From: Marisimplicoccus sp038110465
GTDB taxonomy: Bacteria > Bacteroidota > Bacteroidia > Flavobacteriales > Flavobacteriaceae
Assembly (NCBI GenBank): GCA_038110465.1
Contig: JAYNJU010000002.1
Location: 124,001 to 188,000 of the forward strand
Reading direction: 5' to 3'
DNA: 64,000 bases
The notes beneath the pieces are model-generated. The model did not search any database. It was not told the DNA's origin and saw only the letters and a list, made by a program, of their open reading frames with translations. Position 1 is the first letter of the stretch; each line of letters starts with the position of its first letter. Below, in pieces: positions 53,226-62,585 of the stretch. The position numbers were made by a program, and so were the translations under genes.

Positions 53226-53954
53226 ATGGAAATTTACGGAATTAGAAGTATCATAGAGGCTATAGAGTCTTCAAAGGAGATCACAAGAGTCTATTTATTA
53301 AATACTTCAGGAGGTAGCAACCTATTTAAATCTCTCATAAGGCTTCTGGAGGAGAAAAAAATTAAATTTTCTTTCGTACCAAAAGAGAAGTTTAGAAAAT
53401 ACCAAGATAAGAATCATCAAGGTGCTGTTGCTATTCTATCTCCAGTGTCTATTCTATCAATTGATGAATTGATTTCTAAGACATTTTCAGATAAAAAACC
53501 ACTTACATATTTACTACTTGATGGAATTACAGATGCAAGAAACTTTGGAGCAATAATAAGAACATCTTTAGCGGCAGATGTAGATGGTATTATCATCTCA
53601 CAGAATAATTCTGCACCAATTAACTCTGATGTAGTAAAAACATCCTCTGGAGCTGTTTTTAAAATTCCTATTGCAAGAGTTTCTAATTTGAAAGATGCAA
53701 TAATTCATCTAAATTCAATGAATATAGATGTATATAGCCTGAGTGAAAAAGGCACAAACACTATTTATGAAGTAAATTTTAAGAAATCTGTAGGTATTAT
53801 AATGGGTTCTGAAGATAAAGGAATTTCTAAAGGAATAATTAGCTTGTCTCAGGATACTATAAAAATTCCAATAAGTAACTCTATAGATTCATTAAACGTA
53901 TCCTCAGCATTCTCGGTAGTAATTTTTGAGATTTTAAGGCAAAGAAATTATTAA
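53226..53954 (+). CDS. rlmB: SpoU/TrmH-family 23S rRNA 2'-O-methyltransferase (RlmB-like)
   Basis: 242 residues. An N-terminal substrate-binding domain (IYGIRSIIEAIESSKEI, KEKFRKYQDKNHQGAVA) precedes the knotted SPOUT core: LDGITDARNFGAIIRTS, PINSDVVKTSSGA, IMGSEDKGIS and ISNSIDSLNVSSAFSVVIFE. The knot binds S-adenosylmethionine. RlmB methylates G2251 in the peptidyl-transferase centre; assignment among TrmH proteins is by overall length and N-domain. Confidence 0.9.
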   Translation: MEIYGIRSIIEAIESSKEITRVYLLNTSGGSNLFKSLIRLLEEKKIKFSFVPKEKFRKYQDKNHQGAVAILSPVSILSIDELISKTFSDKKPLTYLLLDGITDARNFGAIIRTSLAADVDGIIISQNNSAPINSDVVKTSSGAVFKIPIARVSNLKDAIIHLNSMNIDVYSLSEKGTNTIYEVNFKKSVGIIMGSEDKGISKGIISLSQDTIKIPISNSIDSLNVSSAFSVVIFEILRQRNY

Positions 53955-53986
53955 GCTAAAAAACGTAATTTAGTAAAAAATAGATT

Positions 53987-56503
53987 TTGTCACCTCACAA
54001 TAAGTATTTGAAAGCTGTAAGCATTATGATATTTTTTTTCATAAGTAGCTGTAGCTCAAATATATACAATCAATTTGATGAGCCTATTTTAGTCGATAAT
54101 GTTTTAAAAGTAAATGATACTGTATTAAAAAGAAGTCCTGTAAAATTTTTAATTCAACCTTCGCCTAATAATAATTTTTTTGGTTATCCTTTAGGTATTG
54201 CTATCTATAATTTAGCAGAAGAAAATCCTGATCAAAAGTTCAATGAATGGTTAGAAAAAAAACCAAAAAGGATTAATAGTTTAGAGAAAGTTTTTTCCAG
54301 TAAACAAGTAAATCAGATAAAAAGATATAATAACTCATTTAATAAATTTTTAAAAAACTTAGGTCAAGAGCCAATTAAAATCTCCAGTATAAATTTCAAA
54401 GAAAATGCTGATAGATTAAAACAATATTATAACAGTGAAGGGTATTTTGATGCTCAAATAAATTACAATACTACTATAGATTCTAATAAAGCAATTGCAG
54501 AGTATAATGTTGAAACAAAAGAAAGGTATCTAATAGACTCTATTACTATTATTTCAGAATCAAAAGATATTAACTCAATTATTAATACAAACATCGAATC
54601 ATCATTATTAAAAAAAGGAGATGGATTTACTGTTAATAAACTTGTTAGAGAAAGAGAAAGACTATTCAATCTATTTAGAAATTCCGGTATAGATAATTTT
54701 CAACAAAGAAGTTTAAATTATAATGTTTTTATTGATAGTACGGGTGTAAATAAAAATATTCCTTTAATTATAAATATTACAAATCCTAATCCTAATGAAA
54801 ATTATCAAATAAGAAAAATTAAAGAAATTAATATATATGTGGAATCTTTAGATGAATTATCTGATATTGGCAGCTTTACAGATTCTATTAATTATAATGG
54901 TGTTAATATATTTTCAAAAGGAAACCTGAATTACTCTCCTAATTCTTTAACTGAGCCAATATTCTATAAAATTGGTGAAAATTACTCTGAAGAGAAAAAA
55001 GTCCAAACATCAAGGTACTTCTCAAACCTAGGAAACTTTAAATATCCTAGGATTATTTTTGAGCATTCTAATGACTCATTAATTTCATCGATTTATTTAC
55101 TACCAAGAGAAAGGTTTAGTTTAGGTTTTGATTTAGACTTTACACATTCTAATATTGAAGACTTTGGTATATCATTTGGAACTAATTTAAATATTAGAAA
55201 TATATTCAGAGGTACAGAAAATTTACTATTTAACTTAAATAATTCAATAGGAGCTTCAAGGGATTTAGGACTGCCTAATGATTCATTTTTTAATATTTTA
55301 GAATTAGGTGGAAATATTAATTTAACTATACCTAGGGCTGTGCTTCCATTTAGATCAGATAAGATTATTAAAAAAGAAATGAGTCCATTTACTAACATAA
55401 TTATAGGATCAACAGTTCAAAAGAATATTGGATTAGATAAGCAATACTATAGTGGAATATATGAAGTTAATTGGAGCCCAAGCTCTATTTCAAAAATAAA
55501 CTTTAAAATACTTGATTTTGAGTATGTTAACAATCAGAATATAACTAATTATTTTAATGTATATAGGAATTCATATGACAAGCTTAACTATATTTCATCT
55601 TTGTATAATATAAATCAGCAAACTCTTGATTCAGATGGAAATTTAAGTATACCTGAAGGATCTAATATTTTTATAAACCAGGTTCTTAATAATGAAACTT
55701 ATTTAAGTTCAGGCACTGATTTTTACAAAGAGGTAAACTCTATATTGGAAAGAAAAACTAGGTTAACAGAGAACAACTTAATAATTGGATCTTCATTCAT
55801 CTACAATAGAAATACTCAAGAAAATTTGTTAGATGAAGATTTTTCCCAATTAAGGCTTAAAGTTGAACTAGTTGGAAACTTATTTAATGGAATTCTAAAA
55901 AGAAATAATTCTAATACTGATGGTAAAGTTGAAATTTCAAATATTATTCCCTCCCAGTATTCAAAACTAGAAGTTAATTATATTAAAAGATTCTTACTCA
56001 ATAATGGAAATGTTTTTGCATTTAGATCATTCACAGGTATAGCAATACCTTATGGAAATTCAAACTTTATTCCTTTTACTAGATCATATTATGCTGGAGG
56101 ATCTAACGATAACAGAGCTTGGAAAGCATATAAGTTAGGACCTGGAAGTAGTCAAAATATCAATGAGTTTAATGAAGCTAACTTCAAAGTTGCACTTAAT
56201 TTTGAGTATAGAAATAAAATAACAAGAAATCTTAACGGTGCAATTTTTATAGATGTTGGTAATATATGGAATCTAAACGACAGCGTAGAAGATAACTCTA
56301 TGACTTTTGATAAGTTTTCTGACTTAAATGAGTTAGCTGTAGGATCTGGATTTGGTTTGAGATATGACTTTAACTTCTTTGTTTTAAGGTTTGATACTGG
56401 ATTTAAAACTCATAATCCAGCAAGAGAAAAAGGGAATAGATGGTTTAATGATCTTTCAATTAGAAAAGCTGTATTTAATATTGGAATTAATTATCCTTTT
56501 TAG
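53987..56503 (+). CDS. BamA/TamA-family lipoprotein (TamL-like)
   Basis: Up to 838 residues. The protein is a lipoprotein (FFFISSC lipobox) with POTRA-like domains at about residues 130-300 and a C-terminal Omp85 barrel ending NIGINYPF; the barrel motif YYAGGSNDNRAW is the conserved loop-6 (VRGF-like) region. TamL in Bacteroidota works with TamB in outer-membrane assembly. tamB is not adjacent. The TTG at 53987 overlaps a TAGATTTTG sequence resembling a -7 box, so the TTG at 54008 is an equally good or better start and still leaves a proper lipoprotein signal. Confidence 0.88.
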   Translation: MSPHNKYLKAVSIMIFFFISSCSSNIYNQFDEPILVDNVLKVNDTVLKRSPVKFLIQPSPNNNFFGYPLGIAIYNLAEENPDQKFNEWLEKKPKRINSLEKVFSSKQVNQIKRYNNSFNKFLKNLGQEPIKISSINFKENADRLKQYYNSEGYFDAQINYNTTIDSNKAIAEYNVETKERYLIDSITIISESKDINSIINTNIESSLLKKGDGFTVNKLVRERERLFNLFRNSGIDNFQQRSLNYNVFIDSTGVNKNIPLIINITNPNPNENYQIRKIKEINIYVESLDELSDIGSFTDSINYNGVNIFSKGNLNYSPNSLTEPIFYKIGENYSEEKKVQTSRYFSNLGNFKYPRIIFEHSNDSLISSIYLLPRERFSLGFDLDFTHSNIEDFGISFGTNLNIRNIFRGTENLLFNLNNSIGASRDLGLPNDSFFNILELGGNINLTIPRAVLPFRSDKIIKKEMSPFTNIIIGSTVQKNIGLDKQYYSGIYEVNWSPSSISKINFKILDFEYVNNQNITNYFNVYRNSYDKLNYISSLYNINQQTLDSDGNLSIPEGSNIFINQVLNNETYLSSGTDFYKEVNSILERKTRLTENNLIIGSSFIYNRNTQENLLDEDFSQLRLKVELVGNLFNGILKRNNSNTDGKVEISNIIPSQYSKLEVNYIKRFLLNNGNVFAFRSFTGIAIPYGNSNFIPFTRSYYAGGSNDNRAWKAYKLGPGSSQNINEFNEANFKVALNFEYRNKITRNLNGAIFIDVGNIWNLNDSVEDNSMTFDKFSDLNELAVGSGFGLRYDFNFFVLRFDTGFKTHNPAREKGNRWFNDLSIRKAVFNIGINYPF

Positions 56504-56514
56504 AAGAAGTTTAA

Positions 56515-56522
56515 TACTTTTG
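56515..56522 (+). promoter_or_regulatory. -7 promoter box of the aldolase gene (TACTTTTG)
   Basis: An exact TAnnTTTG match 22 nt before the TTG start of the aldolase gene. It begins 11 nt after the tamL stop; the -33 region would lie within the tamL end. Confidence 0.6.
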
Positions 56523-56544
56523 ACAAAATTTAACAAAAATCGCC

Positions 56545-57603
56545 TTGAAAAATAACTTTATTTACGGAAAACAGACTCAACAAATTTTTAAGTTAGCAAA
56601 AGAAAAAAAATTTGCACTTCCTGCAATTAACGTATCTGGAACTAACACTATTAATGCTGTACTAGAAACAGCTTCAGAGATAAAAAGTCCAGTTATAATT
56701 CAATTTTCTAATGGAGGTTCCCAATTTATTGCTGGGAAAGGAATGTCCAATGAAAACAATAAATCATCTATATCTGGTTCTTTAGCTGGGGCATATCATA
56801 TTCATAATGTAATAGATAACTATGGGGCAAAAGTTATAATTCATACTGATCACTGTTCAAGGAATTTATTACCTTGGATAGATGGTCTTCTTGATCATGG
56901 AAAAGAACATTATAAAAAAAATGGGTACCCATTATTTTCTTCCCATATGATAGACTTATCAGAAGAACCAATAGAGGATAATATTGCTACTTGTAAAGAA
57001 TATCTCAAAATTATGACCGAACTTGATATGACATTAGAAATAGAACTTGGTGTTACTGGAGGGGAAGAAGATGGAGTAGATAATACTGATATTGATTCCT
57101 CAAAACTTTATACGCAACCAGATGAGGTGGCTTATGCCTATTCTGAATTAAGCTCTGTAAGCAATAACTTTATGATTGCTGCTGCTTTTGGTAATGTTCA
57201 TGGAGTTTACAAACCTGGAAATGTTAAACTTACTCCAAAAATATTGAAGAACTCTCAAGATTATGTTTCAAATAAATTTAATCTACCATATAACTCATTA
57301 GACTTTGTTTTTCATGGTGGATCAGGGTCTAGTGTGGAGGAAATAAGAGAGGCTATAGACTACGGAGTTATCAAGATGAACATTGATACTGATCTTCAAT
57401 TTGCTCTTACTGAAGGCATTAGAGATTACATGATAAATAACTCTGAGTATCTTATGAAACAAATCGGAAATCCTGAAGGTAATGATGTGCCAAATAAAAA
57501 ATATTATGACCCAAGAGTTTGGTTAAGAAAAGGTGAAGAGACATTCAAGACAAGACTAATCAAGGCTTTTGAAGATTTAAATAATATCAATACATTAGAT
57601 TAA
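56545..57603 (+). CDS. fbaA: Class II fructose-bisphosphate aldolase
   Basis: 352 residues, TTG start. It reversibly cleaves fructose 1,6-bisphosphate in glycolysis and gluconeogenesis. The zinc site and catalytic residues are clear: IIHTDHCSRNLLPWIDGLL near residue 97 (Asp and His), ELGVTGGEEDG near 165 with the Glu, AAFGNVHGVYKPGN near 212 and VFHGGSGSS near 253 with the last zinc His; KMNIDTDLQFA binds phosphate. It is the long type of E. coli FbaA and yeast. Confidence 0.96.
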   Translation: MKNNFIYGKQTQQIFKLAKEKKFALPAINVSGTNTINAVLETASEIKSPVIIQFSNGGSQFIAGKGMSNENNKSSISGSLAGAYHIHNVIDNYGAKVIIHTDHCSRNLLPWIDGLLDHGKEHYKKNGYPLFSSHMIDLSEEPIEDNIATCKEYLKIMTELDMTLEIELGVTGGEEDGVDNTDIDSSKLYTQPDEVAYAYSELSSVSNNFMIAAAFGNVHGVYKPGNVKLTPKILKNSQDYVSNKFNLPYNSLDFVFHGGSGSSVEEIREAIDYGVIKMNIDTDLQFALTEGIRDYMINNSEYLMKQIGNPEGNDVPNKKYYDPRVWLRKGEETFKTRLIKAFEDLNNINTLD

Positions 57604-57614
57604 ATTCTACTAAT

Positions 57615-58475
57615 ATGAGCTGGTTTAAAAGAACAGACAAAAATATTAGAACTAAGACAGAAGAAAAAAAAGATATACCTGCTGGATTATGGTATAAAAC
57701 TCCTACTGGAAAAATAATTGAAACGAAAGAACTAGCTGATAATCAGTATGTTAGTCCTGAAGATGACTATCATGTTTTAATTGGAAGCAAAGAATATTTC
57801 GAAATACTTTTTGATGATAAGTTTAAAGAATTAAATGCTGGTATGAGATCAGTTGATTTTTTAAAGTTTGAAGATCAAAAAAAGTATTCTGATAGACTTA
57901 AAGAAGCAACTAGCAAAACTAAACTTAAAGAAGCTATTAGGGTTGGTTTTGGAAAATCATATGGCAAAAATATAGTTATTGCATGTATGGACTTTAAGTT
58001 TATTGGAGGTTCTATGGGATCTGTTGTTGGAGAAAAGATTTCTTTAGCTATTGATTATGCAATAAAAAGTAAATGTCCATTATTAATTATATCTAAATCT
58101 GGTGGTGCAAGAATGATGGAATCTGCTACATCTTTAATGCAAATGGCAAAAACTTCAGCAAAATTAAATGATTTATCTGAAGCTAAACTTCCATATATAT
58201 CATTATGTACAGATCCTACAACTGGTGGAACGACTGCTTCATTTGCTATGCTTGGAGATATTAATATTGCAGAGCCAAATGCATTAATTGCATTTGCTGG
58301 ACCAAGAGTTGTTAAAGATACAACTGGTCAAGACTTACCTGAAGGGTTTCAAAAAAGCGAATTTTTACTTGAGAAGGGATTTCTTGATTTTATATCACAT
58401 AGAAAAGATTTAAAGAGAAAAATCAACTTATATATTGATTTAATTCAAAATAATCCAGTCCGTAAATATGAATAA
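57615..58475 (+). CDS. accD: Acetyl-CoA carboxylase carboxyltransferase beta subunit
   Basis: 286 residues. It transfers CO2 from biotin to acetyl-CoA, the first step of fatty-acid synthesis, with AccA. The crotonase-like core is typical (FIGGSMGSVVGEKI, SKSGGARMMES, YISLCTDPTTGGTTASFAM, FAGPRVVKDTTGQDLPEGFQ). In the N-terminal domain, where E. coli AccD has four zinc-binding cysteines, the stretch reads LWYKTPTGKIIE and YVSPEDDYHV with none. In my recollection this is a feature of Flavobacteriia. It lies 11 nt after the aldolase gene. Confidence 0.95.
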   Translation: MSWFKRTDKNIRTKTEEKKDIPAGLWYKTPTGKIIETKELADNQYVSPEDDYHVLIGSKEYFEILFDDKFKELNAGMRSVDFLKFEDQKKYSDRLKEATSKTKLKEAIRVGFGKSYGKNIVIACMDFKFIGGSMGSVVGEKISLAIDYAIKSKCPLLIISKSGGARMMESATSLMQMAKTSAKLNDLSEAKLPYISLCTDPTTGGTTASFAMLGDINIAEPNALIAFAGPRVVKDTTGQDLPEGFQKSEFLLEKGFLDFISHRKDLKRKINLYIDLIQNNPVRKYE

Positions 58476-58503
58476 ATTATTTATATAATTAAATATAAAC
58501 TAG

Positions 58504-58511
58504 TATATTTG
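58504..58511 (+). promoter_or_regulatory. -7 promoter box of rpsO (TATATTTG)
   Basis: An exact TAnnTTTG match 18 nt before the rpsO ATG. It overlaps an in-frame TTG (58509), which rules that codon out as the S15 start. The -33 region is AT-rich without a clear TTTG. Confidence 0.7.
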
Positions 58512-58529
58512 CGGCTCAAAAATAAATTA

Positions 58530-58793
58530 ATGACTGTACTTAAGAAAGAAGATATTTTTAAAGAATTCGGTAAGTCTAAAAAGGATACTGGATCTGCTGA
58601 AAGTCAAGTTGCTCTATTTACAAAAAGAATAGAACATCTTTCTAGCCACCTAAAGACAAATGCTAAAGATTTTAACACTGAAAAGTCACTTGTAAAAATG
58701 GTAGGTAAAAGAAGAAATCTTTTGGAGTACCTTAAAAAAATAGATATTGAAAGATACCGTGAAATAATTAAAAAGTTAGGTATCAGAAAATAA
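58530..58793 (+). CDS. rpsO: 30S ribosomal protein S15
   Basis: 87 residues from the ATG at 58530; earlier in-frame codons lie in the promoter. S15 binds 16S rRNA early in 30S assembly. The helices are typical: DTGSAESQVALFTKRIEHLSSHL-like and the closing MVGKRRNLLEYLKKIDIERY pattern. It is followed by pnp after 57 nt, the same order as in many bacteria. Confidence 0.97.
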   Translation: MTVLKKEDIFKEFGKSKKDTGSAESQVALFTKRIEHLSSHLKTNAKDFNTEKSLVKMVGKRRNLLEYLKKIDIERYREIIKKLGIRK

Positions 58794-58850
58794 ATTTAGT
58801 TTGGTTGTCTAAACACTTCACACAACATTAATATTAACCAATACTAAATT

Positions 58851-60962
58851 ATGAGTCTAAAAATTTCAACTCAAAAAATAATCCTTAATGATGGTAGAGA
58901 AATTACTATCGAAACAGGAAAACTAGCCAAACAAGCACATGGATCAGTTGTTGTAAAAATGGGAGACTGTATGCTCTTATCTACTGTAGTATCAAATTAT
59001 GGTGAAACATCTGTAGATTTTTTACCATTAACCGTTGATTATAAAGAAAAATTTGCTGCTGCAGGAAGATTTCCAGGTGGATTTTTTAAAAGAGAGGCTA
59101 GGCCTAGTAATGAAGAAATTTTAACAATGAGAATAGTTGATAGAGTATTAAGACCTCTTTTTCCTAAGGATTATCATGCAGAAACTCAGGTAATGATCCA
59201 ATTAATGTCTCATGATGAAGAAGTTATGCCAGATGCATTAGTTGGACTTGCAGCATCGGCAGCTCTTTCTCTGTCAGATATTCCTTTTGATGGACCAATT
59301 TCTGAAGTAAGAGTAGCAAGAATAGATGGAAATTTGATAGTTAATCCTTCAAAAAAGCAATTAGAACTTTCTGATATTGATATGATGGTAGGTGCCAGTG
59401 AAGATTCTGTTGTAATGGTTGAGGGTGAATTCAATGAAATATCTGAGGAAGAAATGACTGAAGCTATAAGATTTGCCCATGAAGAAATTAAGTCTCAGAT
59501 TAATGCTCAAAAAGAATTAATAAAACAAGTTGGAATAAATTCTGTAAAAAGAGAATATTTATCCGCAGAAGAAGATCTTGAACTTGAATCTTCAATATTT
59601 GAAAAAACTTATCAAAAATGTTATGATATAGCAAAAAAAGGACTATCAAAAGTTGAAAGAGGAGAACTTTTTGGTTCAATTAAAGATGAATTACTGGAGT
59701 CTTACGATGAGGAAACATTAGAAGAGAAAAAGGATTTAATTATAACTTACTATAATAAGTCACAAAAAAAAGCAGTTAGAGATCTAGTTTTAAACGAGGG
59801 AATAAGGCTTGATGGTAGAAAAACCAATGAGATTAGAAATATTTGGACTGAAATAGATTATTTACCCTCAACACATGGTTCTGCAATTTTTACAAGAGGA
59901 GAAACTCAATCTCTAGCATCAGTTACATTAGGTACCAGTAGAGATGTTAATGTTATTGACATGCCTACAGATCAATCAGAAGAGCCATTCTATTTACATT
60001 ATAACTTCCCACCATTTTCTACTGGAGAAGCTAGACCTTTAAGAGGAACTTCTAGAAGAGAGGTTGGGCATGGAAATTTAGCTCAAAGGGCATTAAAAAA
60101 AGTAATGCCAAATGACTGCCCCTACACTGTAAGAGTAGTATCAGAAATATTAGAGTCAAATGGATCATCTTCAATGGCTTCTGTTTGTGCTGGTTCTCTT
60201 GCTTTAATGGATGCTGGTGTGAATATTAAAAGTAACGTATCAGGTATTGCAATGGGTCTTATAACAGAAGATGATAAATATGCTGTTTTATCGGATATAT
60301 TGGGTGATGAAGATCATCTTGGAGATATGGATTTTAAAGTAACAGGTACAAGTGAAGGAATTACTGCATGTCAAATGGATATTAAAATTAAAGGTCTTAA
60401 ATATGAAATTCTTATAGAGGCCTTAAATCAAGCAAAAAAAGGAAGACTAGAGATACTTGACAAATTAAATGAAAATATATCTGTTCCTAATAGTGCCGTA
60501 AAGGCTCATGCACCAAAAATTGTTAAAATCGAAATTAGCAAAGATGTAATTGGATTAGTAATTGGTCCTGGTGGAAAACACATACAGGAACTTCAAAAAG
60601 ATAGCGAAACAACAATTGTTATAAATGAAAGAGACGATGTTGGTGTTGTTGAAATACTTGGGGTTAATCAAGAAAAAATTGATTATGCAATTGAAAAAAT
60701 TAAAAATCTTGTATTTGAACCTGTTATAGATGAAGTTTACCTTGTTAAGGTCATTAAAATTTTAGATTTTGGAGCGGTAGTTGAATTTGTTCCAGGAAAA
60801 GAAGCTCTTCTTCATGTTTCTGAAATTGCTTGGGAAAGAGTTAATAATGTTACTGATTATATTAATATTGGTGATGAATTTGAAGTAAAATATCTTGGAA
60901 TAGATCCAAGAACTAAAAAATCAAAAATTTCAAGAAAAGTTCTATTAGAAAAAAATAAATAG
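58851..60962 (+). CDS. pnp: Polyribonucleotide nucleotidyltransferase
   Basis: 703 residues. Two RNase PH domains (FAAAGRFPGGFFKREARPS near residue 70, then LAQRALKKVMP and the SDILGDEDHLGDMDFKVTG active-site block near 480) flank a helical linker; a KH domain (VIGPGGKHIQELQ near 568) and an S1 domain (LHVSEIAWERV) end the protein. It degrades RNA 3' to 5' with phosphate. All catalytic motifs look intact. Confidence 0.98.
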   Translation: MSLKISTQKIILNDGREITIETGKLAKQAHGSVVVKMGDCMLLSTVVSNYGETSVDFLPLTVDYKEKFAAAGRFPGGFFKREARPSNEEILTMRIVDRVLRPLFPKDYHAETQVMIQLMSHDEEVMPDALVGLAASAALSLSDIPFDGPISEVRVARIDGNLIVNPSKKQLELSDIDMMVGASEDSVVMVEGEFNEISEEEMTEAIRFAHEEIKSQINAQKELIKQVGINSVKREYLSAEEDLELESSIFEKTYQKCYDIAKKGLSKVERGELFGSIKDELLESYDEETLEEKKDLIITYYNKSQKKAVRDLVLNEGIRLDGRKTNEIRNIWTEIDYLPSTHGSAIFTRGETQSLASVTLGTSRDVNVIDMPTDQSEEPFYLHYNFPPFSTGEARPLRGTSRREVGHGNLAQRALKKVMPNDCPYTVRVVSEILESNGSSSMASVCAGSLALMDAGVNIKSNVSGIAMGLITEDDKYAVLSDILGDEDHLGDMDFKVTGTSEGITACQMDIKIKGLKYEILIEALNQAKKGRLEILDKLNENISVPNSAVKAHAPKIVKIEISKDVIGLVIGPGGKHIQELQKDSETTIVINERDDVGVVEILGVNQEKIDYAIEKIKNLVFEPVIDEVYLVKVIKILDFGAVVEFVPGKEALLHVSEIAWERVNNVTDYINIGDEFEVKYLGIDPRTKKSKISRKVLLEKNK

Positions 60963-60973
60963 AATTTAATCAA

Positions 60974-61002
60974 TTTGGAACAATTTTTGTGGGATAAATT
61001 AG
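60974..61002 (+). promoter_or_regulatory. Putative rpoD promoter (TTTG-N17-TAAATTAG), leaderless
   Basis: TTTG at 60974-60977, a 17-nt spacer and TAAATTAG at 60995-61002, which ends three bases before the rpoD ATG. The box differs from TAnnTTTG at one position, the same variant as before nrnA and susC. Confidence 0.5.
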
Positions 61003-61005
61003 TCT

Positions 61006-61869
61006 ATGAGACAATTAAAAATAACTAAACAGGTAACTAACAGAGAAACAGCTTCTCTAGACAAATACCTTCAAGAAATAGGTAAAGTAGACCTAATTAC
61101 TGCTGAAGAAGAGGTTGAATTAGCTCAAAGAATTAAAGCTGGAGATCAATTCGCTTTAGATAAATTAACAAAAGCAAATTTAAGGTTTGTTGTTTCTGTT
61201 GCTAAACAATATCAAAATCAAGGTTTAACACTTCCTGATTTAATTAACGAAGGTAACTTAGGGCTGATAAAAGCAGCTCAAAGATTTGATGAAACTAGAG
61301 GTTTCAAATTTATTTCATATGCTGTTTGGTGGATAAGACAATCTATTCTTCAGGCATTAGCTGAACAATCAAGAATTGTTAGGCTACCTCTTAATAAAAT
61401 TGGATCAATTAATAAAATTAATAAGACATATGCATTCCTAGAACAGGCACACGAAAGAGCTCCTTCTGCTGAAGAAATTGCTAAAGAGCTTGATATGACT
61501 GTAAATGATGTAAAAGAATCATTAAAAAATTCCGGAAGACATGTATCTATGGATGCCCCATTAGTAGAAGGTGAAGACTCAAACTTATATGATGTTCTTA
61601 ATAGTGGAGAGTCACCAAATCCAGATAGGCAACTGCTTCACGAATCTTTAAGAACAGAAATTGAAAGAGCGTTAGATACACTAACACCTAGAGAAGCAGA
61701 TGTAGTAAGACTTTATTTCGGCTTAGGAAACCAACACGCTATGACTCTTGAAGAAATTGGAGAAACATTTGATTTAACTAGAGAGAGAGTTAGGCAAATT
61801 AAAGAAAAAGCCATAAGAAGGTTAAAACATACTTCAAGAAGTAAAATTCTCAAAACATATTTAGGATAA
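61006..61869 (+). CDS. rpoD: Primary RNA polymerase sigma factor RpoD
   Basis: 287 residues, the short Bacteroidota form without region 1.1. Region 1.2 (DKYLQEIGKVDLIT), region 2 (LINEGNLGLIKAAQRFDETR, SYAVWWIRQSI), region 3 and region 4 (TPREADVVRLYFGLG, TLEEIGETFDLTRERVRQIKE) are complete. This factor should recognise the TTTG/TAnnTTTG promoters seen throughout the window. The rpsO-pnp-rpoD-rpe order is familiar in Flavobacteriia. Confidence 0.97.
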   Translation: MRQLKITKQVTNRETASLDKYLQEIGKVDLITAEEEVELAQRIKAGDQFALDKLTKANLRFVVSVAKQYQNQGLTLPDLINEGNLGLIKAAQRFDETRGFKFISYAVWWIRQSILQALAEQSRIVRLPLNKIGSINKINKTYAFLEQAHERAPSAEEIAKELDMTVNDVKESLKNSGRHVSMDAPLVEGEDSNLYDVLNSGESPNPDRQLLHESLRTEIERALDTLTPREADVVRLYFGLGNQHAMTLEEIGETFDLTRERVRQIKEKAIRRLKHTSRSKILKTYLG

Positions 61870-61931
61870 TTATCTCAAATCTTTATATCTAACATTTATT
61901 TTTTAAAATATGTGTTATATTCATAAAAGTT

Positions 61932-62585
61932 ATGAGTGTTAAAGTTGCTCCATCTATTTTAGCTTCAGATTTTGGAAATCTTTATGATGAATGTTATAAA
62001 ATTGACAAAAGTAATGCTGATTGGTTTCACCTTGATGTTATGGATGGTATATTCGTTCCTAATATTTCATTTGGAATGCCGATAGTTAAAACTATAAGAA
62101 AATTCACCAAAAAGCCTTTAGACGTCCACTTAATGATAATTGAACCAGAGAAATACATTGACAAATTTATTGAAATTGGATCAGATATAATTACAGTTCA
62201 TGTTGAGGCTACAAATAAAATGAATGCTATAATTAATAAGGTTCAAGATTCTTCATTAAAAGCAGGAATAGCAATAAACCCAGATACCCCAATTGAAAGT
62301 TTAAAAAATTATATTTCAAAAGTTGACCTAATATGTCTTATGGGAGTTCATGCTGGCTTTGGTGGTCAAAAGTTTATAGAAAAAACATTTGATAGACTTA
62401 AAGAACTTAAAGAATTAATTAAATTTTTTGATTCGAAAGCTTTAATTGAAATTGACGGAGGTGTAAACGATAAGAACTCAAAAGAACTTAAAATTTTAGG
62501 TTCAGATATTCTTGTAGCTGGAAGCTATATTTTTAATTCATCAAATTATAATAATGCAATAGATCTATTAAAAAATGAAATTTAA
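61932..62585 (+). CDS. rpe: Ribulose-phosphate 3-epimerase
   Basis: 217 residues forming a TIM barrel. It interconverts ribulose 5-phosphate and xylulose 5-phosphate in the pentose-phosphate pathway. APSILASDFGNL, HLDVMDGIFVPNISFG with the catalytic Asp and metal His, GFGGQKF near residue 140, and IEIDGGVN with the second catalytic Asp are all present. The last bases overlap the SGNH hydrolase gene by 11 nt. Confidence 0.97.
   Translation: MSVKVAPSILASDFGNLYDECYKIDKSNADWFHLDVMDGIFVPNISFGMPIVKTIRKFTKKPLDVHLMIIEPEKYIDKFIEIGSDIITVHVEATNKMNAIINKVQDSSLKAGIAINPDTPIESLKNYISKVDLICLMGVHAGFGGQKFIEKTFDRLKELKELIKFFDSKALIEIDGGVNDKNSKELKILGSDILVAGSYIFNSSNYNNAIDLLKNEI

Noticed and set aside
58509..58529. 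Longer S15 starting at TTG 58509
   Set aside because: That codon overlaps the TATATTTG promoter box, and the ATG at 58530 gives the usual S15 N-terminus.
58797..58817. TTTAG/CTAAA hairpin after rpsO as a terminator or pnp control element
   Set aside because: The stem is only five base pairs with a 9-nt loop and no T-tract.
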